Shown in pieces: positions 35,210 to 44,842 of a DNA stretch of 64,000 nt. The DNA lies in the NCBI RefSeq assembly GCF_023638035.1, contig NZ_JAKRVX010000008.1, forward strand, positions 62,001 to 126,000, given 5' to 3'. The translations under genes were made by a program, and so were the position numbers. The stretch is from Natronocalculus amylovorans (GTDB taxonomy: Archaea > Halobacteriota > Halobacteria > Halobacteriales > Haloferacaceae). How positions within the stretch are numbered: the stretch's first letter is position 1; every line of letters begins with the position of its first letter. Below the pieces are notes generated by a model. That model made no database searches, was not told the DNA's origin, and saw only the letters and a list, made by a program, of their open reading frames with translations.

Positions 35210-38200
35210 ATGCTGGATGACATAGATACCCAACAAGTGGCACGTACGAGACCAAACTCAGGTATTTTAGATAGACTCGCTACAAAACTAACAGCAGATC
35301 TGCCTTTGCCTGTTGTTATTGCTTCGGCACGCACAGAAAAGGTTGTAGCAGTCAATACTGCGGCGACAATTTTATTTGATAAAGATCAATCATCACTTGT
35401 CGGGAGTCATCAAACTGAACTTCACCCTCCTGAGTTAGAAGAACAACATAGGGAACTATTCAGAACTGCAGTGGATGGAAATGAAGATATAGTTTATTCT
35501 TATGAAAATGAAGGGGTAGTTGTTCAACAGCGTGATGGGACAAAAGTCCCGGTTGATGTACGTACATATACGGTTGAGTATGACAACGAGACCTATGTTG
35601 TTGGTCTGTTTGAGGACGCTCGTGATCGACTTGCTCGTGTTAAGCAACTTACTGAACAGTCGACTGCAATCGAGTCATCACCTGCTGGTATTGCCATTTT
35701 AGGGCCGGATGGTACCTACAACTACATGAACCAAGCTCACGCAGAACTGTTTGGATATGAGACACCTAAGAAGTTGATTGATGGCAATTGGCAGCAGTTT
35801 TACAGCGATCAAAGAGTCGCAGAGATTGAGACCGAAGTTCTCCCAGTACTCGAAGAGAGTGGTAACTGGGATGGCGAGCTAACCGGCCAGAGACGGGATG
35901 GGTCCGAGGTAGTACAACGCGTGTCACTAGCGACGCTACCGAACGGCGGACTCACGTGTGTGGCGATAGATCTGACCAATCGCGAACAGACACAACAACG
36001 ACTTGCTGAGGTCCGTGAACTCGGTGAAGGGATAATGCTTGCAAAAAATGTTGATCAAGCACTCACACTGACCATCAATGCACTAACCGATATCGTTGAC
36101 CGACCGCTTTCGGGGTATTGGCAGCACGACAAGGATACGGATGAGTTACTCCCTGTTGAGCTCTCAGCTGGTATGAAAGAACTTATTGAGACCACACTTA
36201 CGTTTGAATCTCCCCAATCACCTGTCGGACAATCGTTTGTTGCAGGTGAGCCGGCGTGTCACCCAGACTTCCCAGTGACAGCGTCGGACCTCAATCGCGA
36301 TACGTGTCTTTCATCAGCATACATTGTGCCGGTTGGTAAGTACGGTGTGCTGATTGTTGGGTCCAGTGAACCTGAAAATTTCCTAAAAGAGGACAAAGAA
36401 CTCATTAGAATCATTTCTCGCCATCTCCAGGTGGCATTACTACTCATTGATGAGCGAGAACAGTTGCGTTCAGCACGTGAACGCGCTGAAGCTCATGAAG
36501 CCCAACTAGAGCGCGTCATTGATACTGTTCCACAGTTGATTTTTGCGAAGAATACTGACGGTGAATTCATACTTGCGAATGAGGCAGTCGCCGACGCGTA
36601 CGGAACAACAACCGAAGCGTTAGTTGGCTCCACCGATCTGGACTTCTCTGCTACAGAGGACGAAGTGGATGTATTTACTGAAGATGATCGATTGGTGATT
36701 GAAACCGGTGAATCGATACATCGAAAACGCGAAACACTTACTGACTCGGACGGTACTGAACGAATACTTGAAACGTGGAAGATTCCGTTTAATTCGGTTA
36801 ATAATGGTACAGACGCGGTTCTTGGTGTTGCAAACGATATTACCGAGCTTGTCGGTGTCCGCGAGGAGTTACGTAGACAAAAGCAGTTGCGCAAGCTCAC
36901 ATCTCTTAGTAATGAGTTACTGCAAACGTCGACTCTCAACGAAGCGTTTTCTGTGTGTGTCGACGCCGTTGAGGATGCTGTAGAAGATGTTGATTTGATT
37001 ACTATCTATCAATATGATGATGGCACACTTCACAAACAGACGTCGAAACATGCAGATGGGTTCTTTCCACCAAGAATTGAGCCTGGTGAAAGTGCCATCT
37101 GGCAAGTCGTTGGTGCGGATCGCAGCCAATGGATCCACCAAGATGGGTTTGGACCGCTTGGCAATCCTGAGAATAGTACAGATTATGGCCAATTGTTAGC
37201 CGTGTCTATCGGGAGAGAAGCAGTCCTAGCTGTCTGTACGAAAGAATGTACAGATGAAAATAAAGACTTCATCACGGCAATAGCTAACCAGACCCAGACG
37301 GCAATAACGCGGATACAACAAGCACAGTCAATACAGAACCTATCTGGAAATGTCACAGAGGTTTCACAGCGGGCAGATCGTTACCAACAGGTCTGGGAAG
37401 TGTTTATACATGTGGCACGATCGATAATAAAAGCTAGAACGCGTGATGGTGTGGAGGCTGCTATCTTATCGTTTGGAAACAAACTCACCGACTATACTCA
37501 CGTTGGAAGGTATAATCCGATTGAAGATCGGTTAGATATAACCAGCGTCTCCTCTGAAGGAGGTCCCGCAAAACTGTATAGCCGTGACAAACGCTTTCCG
37601 GCAGTCACTGCTGCTGCAGAAGTAACGACCGAACTTGTCGATGGGACCGATACCCAAGAACATTCTGAATGGCTTCGTCAGCTACTGTATTTCGGCTACA
37701 GATCGTCGCTCGCCGTACCTCTTGCCAACAATGACACAGTGTATGGCGTCTGTGAATTCGTGAGTACTAGCGTTGAAGATATTGACCAACCACTAATCCA
37801 GACTGCTGAGACACTTGGGCTACTTGCTGGGTCTAAGATTGCCTCAATGGAAGCCTCTGATAGTTCCAACAGGGAGATTCGTTTTACCGTTGAGTGCTAT
37901 GGTTGTTCGCCGTTGTTCCCCGGTCTCCCTAGCGAGAGTACGTTCATCTTTGATGTATTCACACTATCTAAAGAGCAAATCGCCTTTTTACGCGGAGAAG
38001 TCACCGGCCTGTCGTCCGAATCTGTAAGAACGTATCTTTCTCAGGTCCCCAATATAGAAATCGAGTCAATAGAGCAGTTGGACACTGGTATCTGTGAAGT
38101 CAGCCTTCGAATAATCGGTTCTAAAGAATCAGAGCTTAGGCGTTTGTTTGATTCGGTTGCTGGCCAGCAGGTAAATATGGCCAAAATACGGTGTCAACCG

Positions 38201-38530
38201 GATGTGGACGTGTTTGATTTGCGAACAGTCAATAACAAATCGGTCGCCGAGACACGAAGCCAACTTGAGTCGCTGTATGATTCGTGTTCGCTTCGAAGGA
38301 AAGAGTCTGTGAGACAAGACAAAATACGGACGGATGCTGACACGTCTAATTTGACTCAAAGACAGAAAGAAATCCTTGAGATTGCTGTCCAACAGGGATA
38401 CTACGCTAGCCCACGTGATACGAGTGGTGCAGAACTCGCTGAACAACTTGATATCTCTTCATCGACATTACATCAGCATCTTAGGGCCATTGAACACAAA
38501 GTCATGCATTCGTTTTTCCAGAGGTCGTAA
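35210..38530 (+). CDS. Bat-type multi-PAS/GAF regulator with HTH-10
   Basis: 1,106 residues from ATG 35210; an ATG at 35183 is also possible. Approximate order: PAS (15-130), PAS (145-255), GAF (265-415), PAS (425-545), GAF (555-690), GAF (705-860), a Bat-like middle domain (870-1010) and a C-terminal HTH-10 (RQKEILEIAVQQGYYASPRD... LAEQLDISSSTLHQHLRAIE). No kinase module, so it senses and binds DNA in one chain, as Bat does for bacteriorhodopsin. Which redox, light or ligand signals it reads is unknown. More AT-rich than neighbours. The next gene encodes a DUF7504-like protein, a partner class seen near HTH-10 genes. Confidence 0.9.
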   Translation: MLDDIDTQQVARTRPNSGILDRLATKLTADLPLPVVIASARTEKVVAVNTAATILFDKDQSSLVGSHQTELHPPELEEQHRELFRTAVDGNEDIVYSYENEGVVVQQRDGTKVPVDVRTYTVEYDNETYVVGLFEDARDRLARVKQLTEQSTAIESSPAGIAILGPDGTYNYMNQAHAELFGYETPKKLIDGNWQQFYSDQRVAEIETEVLPVLEESGNWDGELTGQRRDGSEVVQRVSLATLPNGGLTCVAIDLTNREQTQQRLAEVRELGEGIMLAKNVDQALTLTINALTDIVDRPLSGYWQHDKDTDELLPVELSAGMKELIETTLTFESPQSPVGQSFVAGEPACHPDFPVTASDLNRDTCLSSAYIVPVGKYGVLIVGSSEPENFLKEDKELIRIISRHLQVALLLIDEREQLRSARERAEAHEAQLERVIDTVPQLIFAKNTDGEFILANEAVADAYGTTTEALVGSTDLDFSATEDEVDVFTEDDRLVIETGESIHRKRETLTDSDGTERILETWKIPFNSVNNGTDAVLGVANDITELVGVREELRRQKQLRKLTSLSNELLQTSTLNEAFSVCVDAVEDAVEDVDLITIYQYDDGTLHKQTSKHADGFFPPRIEPGESAIWQVVGADRSQWIHQDGFGPLGNPENSTDYGQLLAVSIGREAVLAVCTKECTDENKDFITAIANQTQTAITRIQQAQSIQNLSGNVTEVSQRADRYQQVWEVFIHVARSIIKARTRDGVEAAILSFGNKLTDYTHVGRYNPIEDRLDITSVSSEGGPAKLYSRDKRFPAVTAAAEVTTELVDGTDTQEHSEWLRQLLYFGYRSSLAVPLANNDTVYGVCEFVSTSVEDIDQPLIQTAETLGLLAGSKIASMEASDSSNREIRFTVECYGCSPLFPGLPSESTFIFDVFTLSKEQIAFLRGEVTGLSSESVRTYLSQVPNIEIESIEQLDTGICEVSLRIIGSKESELRRLFDSVAGQQVNMAKIRCQPDVDVFDLRTVNNKSVAETRSQLESLYDSCSLRRKESVRQDKIRTDADTSNLTQRQKEILEIAVQQGYYASPRDTSGAELAEQLDISSSTLHQHLRAIEHKVMHSFFQRS

Positions 38531-38543
38531 GAGAGTGTAGGTA

Positions 38544-38700
38544 TTGACGTCCTCCCGCTGCTAAAGATGTCGCAAGAAATCTTTGATTTATGCCGTGCGA
38601 ACGAGGCCACCGGTCTCGTTAACACGGGAATCCATGAAGTGGGTGTTCAGGTTGCGTGTTTCCTTGGTTCTCAAGGTAAATGGTAAGGCATCCTACTCTA
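38544..38700 (-). mobile_element. Degraded IS1341-type right-end remnant
   Basis: TTGACGTCCTCCCGC at 38544-38558 matches the reversed right end common to haloarchaeal TnpB elements (TTGACATCCTCCCGC). The minus strand beyond it resembles a worn TnpB C-terminus (HFMDSRVNETGGLVRTA). There is no long open frame. The remaining 240 bp up to 38941 are AT-rich and hold the repeated 22-bp motif (38789-38810) and a TATA-like TTTAAA (38901-38906). Confidence 0.45.
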
Positions 38701-38941
38701 ATTCCAAATCTATTGTCACTTCATCGCTTTCAGAGGTCATTATTTAACAAAGCAGTTCACATCAAAGTCCAAAATATATCGTATACGGTACGTACATATC
38801 AGGTATGTAGCTAATTATACCAATATCTCTGAAAGAGTCTATAGTATACTCAAAATCATTTGTTTGATTAATGTTGTACAATCAAATATGCTTGCACAGA
38901 TTTAAACACAATAATCAAAACCGTTCGACAGATGGTGAGAG

Positions 38942-39805
38942 ATGAGTACCACCGGCCGGATTACGTACGATTATCTACAATATGCCAATTCAGTAGGCCC
39001 AGATACTAATGTTGAGCTGTACGATCAGTTTATAAATAGTTTAATTGAGGCTGAAACTTATGTCGGCGAGGCGTTTTCGGTGTTTGTTGAATTGGATCCA
39101 ATACAACTTCTCCCCGAATTTATGACGGATATTGGGGTCAATTCTACTGATATTATTGCAATAATTGCACCAAGTACCCAACTCTTTGATGACCTGTTTT
39201 TTGCTTGGTATCAAGAAATGACGGATTATGGAGCCATCATCTCCACAAAATATCCATATCGAGATATACGCAATCGTCTCGAATCAGTAGACCCCGTCAC
39301 CATTGATTGCACACCGAACTCGAGCGAGGCAACTACTCGAGAGGAGTCAGGAGATGGTGTTATCGACGTTACCTGCGGTGATTTGACGAACATGGGGGTC
39401 GCTGTTGAGCGAGCACTTGAACGAGTGGACGATGACGAGACTGAAAGCATACTTGGCCTCAGTACTGTCCCTCAGTTATTAGCTCATCACTCTCGAAACA
39501 ACATTGAGCAGTTTTTACATGAGGTTACTGGGAGATGTCGAAACCGCGAGGTTGGTGGACTTATTCACACCGTAGACTGTGAAGACTTAACGACTAATCA
39601 GAATGTTGGCGTTGAACATGTCGACTACTCTGTCGAACTTCGAGTTCAAAATCAAATCGTTTTGGGCCGCGTCTTCGGAAAGCGGGATATAAAGACGCAG
39701 TGGAAAAAGATTGGTTTAGTAAGTGACTCTGCTCGCGCAGAGCGGGCCCCTAGTCAACATCTGGCTCAGCGAGCAACGTTAGCCAATGGTCTGGTGGACC
39801 TGTGA
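38942..39805 (+). CDS. Haloarchaeal DUF7504-like protein (RecA/KaiC-like fold)
   Basis: 287 residues. Segments such as DVTCGDLTNMGVAVERALE, LGLSTVPQLLAHHSRNNIEQFLHEVTGRCRNREVGGLIHTVD and the closing VRGKR-like FGKRDIKTQWKKI fit the haloarchaeal DUF7504 group, related to RAD55/KaiC ATPases. No canonical Walker A is visible, so ATP hydrolysis is doubtful. GGTGAG at 38934 precedes the ATG. Its position after a Bat-type regulator suggests a signalling partner; the function is unknown. Confidence 0.65.
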   Translation: MSTTGRITYDYLQYANSVGPDTNVELYDQFINSLIEAETYVGEAFSVFVELDPIQLLPEFMTDIGVNSTDIIAIIAPSTQLFDDLFFAWYQEMTDYGAIISTKYPYRDIRNRLESVDPVTIDCTPNSSEATTREESGDGVIDVTCGDLTNMGVAVERALERVDDDETESILGLSTVPQLLAHHSRNNIEQFLHEVTGRCRNREVGGLIHTVDCEDLTTNQNVGVEHVDYSVELRVQNQIVLGRVFGKRDIKTQWKKIGLVSDSARAERAPSQHLAQRATLANGLVDL

Positions 39806-39855
39806 GCAAAATTAGTCCTCTTCTCAAGACCAGTCTGATCCAATCAGTGTAGATC

Positions 39856-40287
39856 TTATTTAATGATTGTAACCGGAGTCGTGGCTCTGTCTACGACGCT
39901 TTTTGCAACGCTCCCAACGGCTGCGTGCTGTTGTTCTGACAGCCCACGGTGGCCAACGTATATTGCATCTACACCACTTTCCGTGGCATACTCTGTAATT
40001 GCGGCTGCAGGCCGGCCGGTAAGCAGTTCCGTCTCAACTGTGAGGTCCGTATCATATGTTGTTGCAACTGTCGCTGCGAGATCTGCTGCCGCAGCGAGCA
40101 GTTCTGTCCCCGTTTCGATCGCTTTCGCTCCACCCGGAAGCACGATCTCTCCTTCAACCAACTCTGCTTGCGGTGTGAGTACGTGCACAATCTCTACGGA
40201 AGCATTCAACAACGCCGCCTGTTTCGCGGCATACTGAACGGCACTATCTGCTTCTTCGGATCCATCAGTTGCGACAAGGAAGCTCAT
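39856..40287 (-). CDS. Universal stress protein, UspA family
   Basis: 143 residues from ATG 40287 (MSFLVATDGSEEADSAVQYA). The ATP-binding signature is GHRGLSEQQHAAVGSVAKSV, then VDRATTPVTIIK at the C-terminus. Compared with the UspA at 17231 it has an Ala-rich middle helix. It is upstream-independent and ends about 50 nt past the convergent DUF7504-like gene. Confidence 0.92.
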   Translation of the reverse strand: MSFLVATDGSEEADSAVQYAAKQAALLNASVEIVHVLTPQAELVEGEIVLPGGAKAIETGTELLAAAADLAATVATTYDTDLTVETELLTGRPAAAITEYATESGVDAIYVGHRGLSEQQHAAVGSVAKSVVDRATTPVTIIK

Positions 40288-40352
40288 AGATGCACCTACA
40301 CCCACACAATTAAAATATACAATCGGACATTTCCACTGTCTGAGAACGGTAG

Positions 40353-40664
40353 TTATCCGTCGCAGCAGACGGTGTAGCGAACATCACTCAACAGAACGAT
40401 CGAAAGCTGTTCTGTGAGTTCATCCACGGTCTCAAACAGCCCAAACTTGCCGATCGTTTCCCCGTCGATGACACGCGAAAGTGACCAACGGACGGTGTTT
40501 TGTGGGCCTTCTTTTTTGTGGATGATGAGCGTCTCATCCTTGATTATAATGACCATCTCGCCCTCATGCTCTTCAATTTCCCACGGTAACTCCGTCTCGA
40601 TCGTGTTTTTAACCGTTGCTTCGATATGAGACAGAAGGTCGGCTGATGAGACCGCTGATTCCAT
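40353..40664 (-). CDS. Small conserved haloarchaeal protein
   Basis: 103 residues from ATG 40664. Acidic, with helix-strand pattern (EATVKNTIETELPWEIEE, GEMVIIIKDETLIIHKKEG, TVDELTEQLSIVLL) and a CCDG C-terminus. I do not recognise the family. It sits between uspA and a Bat-type regulator, on the uspA strand with a 65-nt gap, so a loose operon with uspA is possible. Confidence 0.6.
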   Translation of the reverse strand: MESAVSSADLLSHIEATVKNTIETELPWEIEEHEGEMVIIIKDETLIIHKKEGPQNTVRWSLSRVIDGETIGKFGLFETVDELTEQLSIVLLSDVRYTVCCDG

Positions 40665-40770
40665 ACCGATGATACGGACGCAGAGCAAAAATCTCTAGCG
40701 GAGAGACTGTGATCACCAATGACTGTGTGCTGCCGGTGGAAATATACCCCTGAAATTAGTAGCCTTCGTA

Positions 40771-43146
40771 ATGGCTCCCTCGGATCCCGCTGATTCTGCC
40801 CTCAATCAGCTAGTTTGCAATCATATCTTCAATGACTCTTCGCTCAGATGGATCCTTCATGCCGACGGCACTGTAGATGCTACAAATGAGCGAGCAGCCG
40901 CTGCCGTTACGACTGACAGCCATGACACCGTATTTTGGGAGGGTGAGTGGTGGGCCGGCGGCGATCGACAGCAGCTCCAATCTGCAGTCCAAACCGCAGC
41001 CACCGGAATGGAGGCTACCTATGAAACAAGTGCATGGGTCGCTGACTCTCAGCGATCGACCGTTGAGCTAACAATTGAACCGCTATCCGACTCGAAACTG
41101 TTAGCAACTGCGATCGATATCAGCGAACGAGCACAGCTCGCAGAAGAGTTGCAACGGTCTGAGGAGCTCCACCGTGTTACACTTAACAATATGACAGATA
41201 CGGTGTTGGTCACAAACGATGCAGGGGAGTTCACCTACATCTGTCCAAATGTCCACTTCATATTTGGCTACACAGTTGAGGAAATTGCAGCGATTGAAAC
41301 TGTCGATCAGCTACTCGGCGAAGAGCTATTTGATCCAGATACGCTCGATCAGGAGGGTGTATTAACGAATATTGAGACGACATCCGTCGATAAAGAAGGC
41401 AATGAACATACGCTGTTGGTCAATATAAAACGAGTCGACATACAGGATGGAACGACGCTCTATAGTTGTCGTGATATTACAACACGAAAACAACGCGAGG
41501 TTGCCGTCTCGGTGCTCCACGATACTGCCCAGCAGCTGATGTATGCTGAAACTGCTGCTGAGATCGCCACAAAAAGTGTTGATGGCGCTAATGAGACGCC
41601 AGGATTTAGCGGCGTTGCCGTCTATCAATACGATGATGCAATAAACACGCTTGTTCCGATCGCAGTCACTGAGCCACACATGACATTTGCGTCTGTGACT
41701 GCAGTCCCAGTTGGCGATAATATACTCAGTCATGCATTCCTTGACTCATCGCTTCGAGTTGATTCGCTCTTCCACTCTGGGCACGACCAGATCTGTGTCC
41801 CGATCGGCGATCACGGTGTCATTGTATTTGACCCATCGGATCAGAACCCAGGTGAGGTGACAATTGAAATTGCAGAGCTGTTTGCAGCAACGGTTGAAGC
41901 AGCATTTGACCGCGTCTCTCGTGATGCACGTGTCAGAGAGCGTGATCAGTGGCTGCAAACAAAAAATACGCAGCTCCAGCGGGTGAATGAGATCAACCGA
42001 CTAATACGAACCGTCGATCAGGATATCATTGCTGCAGAAACCCGACAAGAAATTGAACAAGCAGTGTGTGAACGGCTTGTTTCTGAGTGGTTTGCATTTG
42101 CATGGATCGGAGAGACGGCGGATAATTCACAACCAATCACCCCTCGAGTCTGGGCAGGTGGTGACAGCGGACTACTGGACGCGATAGAAAGAGAGTATGA
42201 CGCTGATGAGCCTGCACTGTCAGCGTATCGATCCGGAGACACGGTCTGGGTCTCGAATATTGCAGAAGACCCAAAAAAGGCAGCATGGAGAAAACATGCA
42301 TTGCGATATGGGTATCAGTCGGTTGTCAGTGTCCCACTTTCCTTCGAAGGCGTTATTTACGGCGTTCTAACCGTCTTTTCTGCGTCTCCAGATACTGTTG
42401 AATCAGAAATACGGGCTGTCCTTACAGAGTTGGGCGAGACGGTTGGTGCTGCGATCAGCGCGGTTGCTCGTAAAGAAGCGCTCTATGATGATCGAGTGAC
42501 TGTTCGGACATACCAATCAGGGACGCCAACCGGTGTGTTTGGGCGGCTTGCAACTGCAACAGAAGCAACGGTATCGCTTACTGGTATCTCTCATCAGCAA
42601 GCAGAAACGGACATTTATGTCGAACTCGATGGTTGTTCAGCCGATACAGCACTCTCAGAAGCGATCTCATTAACTGACATCGTCGATGGTAGCATTGTTT
42701 CTGAGACGAGTACTGGAGGCGTATTACAGTTGCAGACGACATCTACCGTTCTTCCTGTCGTGTTGGCGAGCCATGGCGTTCGGGTCCGAGAGTTCGTTAC
42801 AACCCCTGACTCAACGCACATTACGGTCGCAATCGTCCCACCAACATCAGTCCAAGCAGTGAATACGATCATCAAAAACCAAATCCCGAATGTACAGCTA
42901 CAGTCCCAAACTGAACAGCTCACCTCTATTAGCGACCCACAAGAAACGTTTAAAAGCGAACTGACGACAAAACAGTACGAGGCAATCCAAACAGCGTACC
43001 ATGCAGGTTATTTTACGATCCCTCGTGAGGCTACCGGACAAGAGGTCGCAACGGTGTTAGGTATCTCTCCACAGGCGTTCCATCAGCACATCCGCGCGGC
43101 TCATAAAAAGCTCTATCAACTCATGCTTGAAGCGACTGCAATTTAG
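40771..43146 (+). CDS. Bat-type PAS/GAF regulator with HTH-10
   Basis: 791 residues. Two PAS domains (about 25-120 and 125-240), two GAF domains (about 250-395 and 400-570), a Bat-like middle domain (about 575-725) and a C-terminal HTH-10 (TKQYEAIQTAYHAGYFTIPREATGQEVATVLGISPQAFHQHIRAAH). The second GAF keeps AWIGE...YGYQSVVSVPL as in Bat. No transmitter kinase. AAATATA at 40740-40746 is correctly spaced for a leaderless mRNA. It lies 1 kb from the other HTH-10 gene cluster. Target genes unknown; no rhodopsin gene is present here. Confidence 0.9.
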   Translation: MAPSDPADSALNQLVCNHIFNDSSLRWILHADGTVDATNERAAAAVTTDSHDTVFWEGEWWAGGDRQQLQSAVQTAATGMEATYETSAWVADSQRSTVELTIEPLSDSKLLATAIDISERAQLAEELQRSEELHRVTLNNMTDTVLVTNDAGEFTYICPNVHFIFGYTVEEIAAIETVDQLLGEELFDPDTLDQEGVLTNIETTSVDKEGNEHTLLVNIKRVDIQDGTTLYSCRDITTRKQREVAVSVLHDTAQQLMYAETAAEIATKSVDGANETPGFSGVAVYQYDDAINTLVPIAVTEPHMTFASVTAVPVGDNILSHAFLDSSLRVDSLFHSGHDQICVPIGDHGVIVFDPSDQNPGEVTIEIAELFAATVEAAFDRVSRDARVRERDQWLQTKNTQLQRVNEINRLIRTVDQDIIAAETRQEIEQAVCERLVSEWFAFAWIGETADNSQPITPRVWAGGDSGLLDAIEREYDADEPALSAYRSGDTVWVSNIAEDPKKAAWRKHALRYGYQSVVSVPLSFEGVIYGVLTVFSASPDTVESEIRAVLTELGETVGAAISAVARKEALYDDRVTVRTYQSGTPTGVFGRLATATEATVSLTGISHQQAETDIYVELDGCSADTALSEAISLTDIVDGSIVSETSTGGVLQLQTTSTVLPVVLASHGVRVREFVTTPDSTHITVAIVPPTSVQAVNTIIKNQIPNVQLQSQTEQLTSISDPQETFKSELTTKQYEAIQTAYHAGYFTIPREATGQEVATVLGISPQAFHQHIRAAHKKLYQLMLEATAI

Positions 43147-43567
43147 CACTCTATCAACAGGCACAAAATTGCCCTTCAGGGCGGCAAAAATGTTTGCCAT
43201 CAAACATTTCGGAGACACGCAACTTGGCACCCACTCTCTCGTCAGTGATGCAACCATTGAAGATGTTTTCTCGAGTATATGACATCACGATATAAGTTGA
43301 TAATTTTAATCCCAAGAATATACCGCAAGTGGTTGATCTGATCGTGGGTGTAGAAAATCTGCTCGTAGCCGATCGGCTGTATCCCCTTCGACCGATCGTA
43401 AGTGAAAACAATATCGTGACAATTGCGGATTGCTTGGAGGCCACTTGTACGTACTGCGCAGTGGTGTCGTGTCTGTAGACTCCTTTATTCTTGGTATTAC
43501 CCTACGATTGATCCGTCACAGGCACACCTGCGATCGAGTACGGCTTCATAGAGATTCAAGGCGGAAA

Positions 43568-43585
43568 CCACGACTGAAGCCGTGG
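43568..43585 (-). repeat. Solo IS1341-type right-end hairpin
   Basis: CCACGACT/AGCCGTGG forms an 8-bp stem with one mismatch and, read on the minus strand, gives GGAACCCACGGCTTCAG, close to the intact right end at 3202-3221. No tnpB adjoins it. Confidence 0.5.
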
Positions 43586-44227
43586 GTTCCTGACGTTGAA
43601 TCTACGTGAGTATTGCTCTCGGATGTAGTACCGATCGATCGCCAAAGTGTTGAACACACTCAATACCGCTACACCGACGTCTAAGGAGGGTGAAGTGTCC
43701 AGATACCGTTTTCATGGGAATCCCATTTTGGTTGGAGATCGCATTCGTTGATAGAGAATAAATAGAAATTTGAAAGGCAGTCTAAACAGAGGAATTCTCA
43801 AACGCATGGTGTTGTTTTGCGATCGATCGCGTCTATTAGCAATCGGTTCTTTGAGTGAAATAGCCGTATTACGGTCTCTCTCCACGATCAAATTGATTTC
43901 TTTTATGCTAGCGATGCTTCTCTTTTCAGTTTATTCTCTGGATGGTTCTGTGTCAATCCACTCGCTTCATGCGGTATCTGTCGAGTCTACACCCATTCGT
44001 GCGACCGATGGATAAGTGACTGTTTGCTACACCCGCGATCCGATCAACTACTTGCGGTATATATCCTTTTTGAGAAGAGAATCTGTTGTTCGCGGCGAAA
44101 TAAATTCAGAGGAGCGTTTGGTTATAGCTCGTTTTGATAATTTACTCATGGAATCTGTAAAGTGCGTTTGTCGAGGGAACCTTGACAGGCTGTCAGACGC
44201 AGTCTGACAACGTTGTGGAAACACGAA

Positions 44228-44250
44228 GCCTCGGGGCTTGACCGCGAGGC
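44228..44250 (-). repeat. IS-type end hairpin cutting the PIN-domain fragment
   Basis: On the minus strand GCCTCGCGGTCAAGCCCCGAGGC folds into a hairpin with one mismatch, followed by TTCGTGTTTCC, a common haloarchaeal IS200/IS605-type terminus. It begins exactly where the PIN-like coding sequence stops matching its family (after QQNISV). Confidence 0.5.
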
Positions 44251-44254
44251 ACTT

Positions 44255-44386
44255 CACAGAGATATTTTGTTGACGGACAAGTCGCTCCAATGCTTGATAT
44301 TTGTTGTCAGACGGGCCACCCATTGCGAATAGAACACTACTATCAATAATTGCAATGCTGTCTGAAGGTATCCTGTTGGATGTCAT
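44255..44386 (-). pseudogene. N-terminal fragment of a PIN-domain protein
   Basis: The first 44 codons (SIAIIDSSVLFAMGGPSDNKY, then QALERLVRQQNISV) match the start of a haloarchaeal PIN-domain nuclease, with the first catalytic Asp in IIDSSVL. The frame then runs into an IS-type hairpin and unrelated sequence, so about two thirds of the protein is lost. PIN proteins in this context are often toxin-like ribonucleases; this one cannot be active. Confidence 0.6.
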
Positions 44387-44454
44387 TGAAGAATTTCAGA
44401 CAGATAAGGATCATACGTTGCTGCATCATCGATCACGTCTTCAAGTGTCGAAAA

Positions 44455-44690
44455 GATGATCGACTCGCACCATCGAAGCGTGAGTTAGATGCTGAGGCAG
44501 TTGCATACATTGTTGGTCGCTATTTTGGATTGGATACAAGCGGCTCTGCGTTCTATTTGGCAGCCTGGCAGGGTGAGGGTCCAGGGGCGATCGCCGATCG
44601 GCCGGATTTCTCCGAGGACTTCTGTTGAGTCTTCGATTGACCGTTTGCTCGGTGAGCCCAATGCTCTCGATGGAAGCTGTGACTGTTCGT
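44455..44690 (+). pseudogene. C-terminal fragment of an ArdC-like antirestriction protein, frameshifted
   Basis: The run ELDAEAVAYIVGRYFGLD then TSGSAFYLAAWQGEGPGAI is the C-terminal block of a haloarchaeal ArdC/zincin-like protein. After about 44605 the match continues one frame over (GRISPRTSVESSIDRLLG), so the fragment is frameshifted as well as lacking its N-terminus. Such proteins travel on plasmids and integrated elements, which fits a decayed island. Confidence 0.55.
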
Positions 44691-44783
44691 TGCCCTCAAC
44701 TCGTCCAACGTTCCCTCGTCCAGAAAGCTCATCGTCGGGAACGTGGATCGTAGTTCCTCGATATCAGCGTAGTGGTCGGTCAT
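44673..44783 (-). pseudogene. Possible N-terminal fragment of a small haloarchaeal gene
   Basis: ATG at 44783 opens MTDHYADIEELRSTFPTMSF then LDEGTLDELRATN, an acidic helical start that looks genuine. The frame then runs antisense through the ArdC-like fragment, so the true 3' part is missing. Family not recognised. Confidence 0.3.
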
Positions 44784-44842
44784 CTCTTGTGGATGGCTTT
44801 CTTTGTGGTGGTATTTGAACTCATACTCCCTTTATTACGGGG

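Larger units (their letters stand above)
43147..44254. other. Decayed accessory patch without intact genes
   Basis: About 1.1 kb with no convincing intact gene. It contains two IS right-end remnants (43568-43585 and 44228-44250), a TGTCAGAC/GTCTGACA hairpin (44191-44209), and protein-like scraps such as VGVENLLVADRLYPLRPIV on the plus strand near 43345-43400. From 43740 to 43960 it is AT-rich. The composition and broken pieces suggest repeated insertion and deletion. Confidence 0.5.

Noticed and set aside
43770-44207. Two plus-strand open frames of 63-81 codons
   Set aside because: Hydrophobic and Ser-rich with no archaeal pattern, inside a patch of IS ends and gene fragments.
44191-44209. 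TGTCAGAC-GCA-GTCTGACA hairpin as a transcription terminator
   Set aside because: No intact gene ends there and no T-tract follows; it fits an IS-associated hairpin better.
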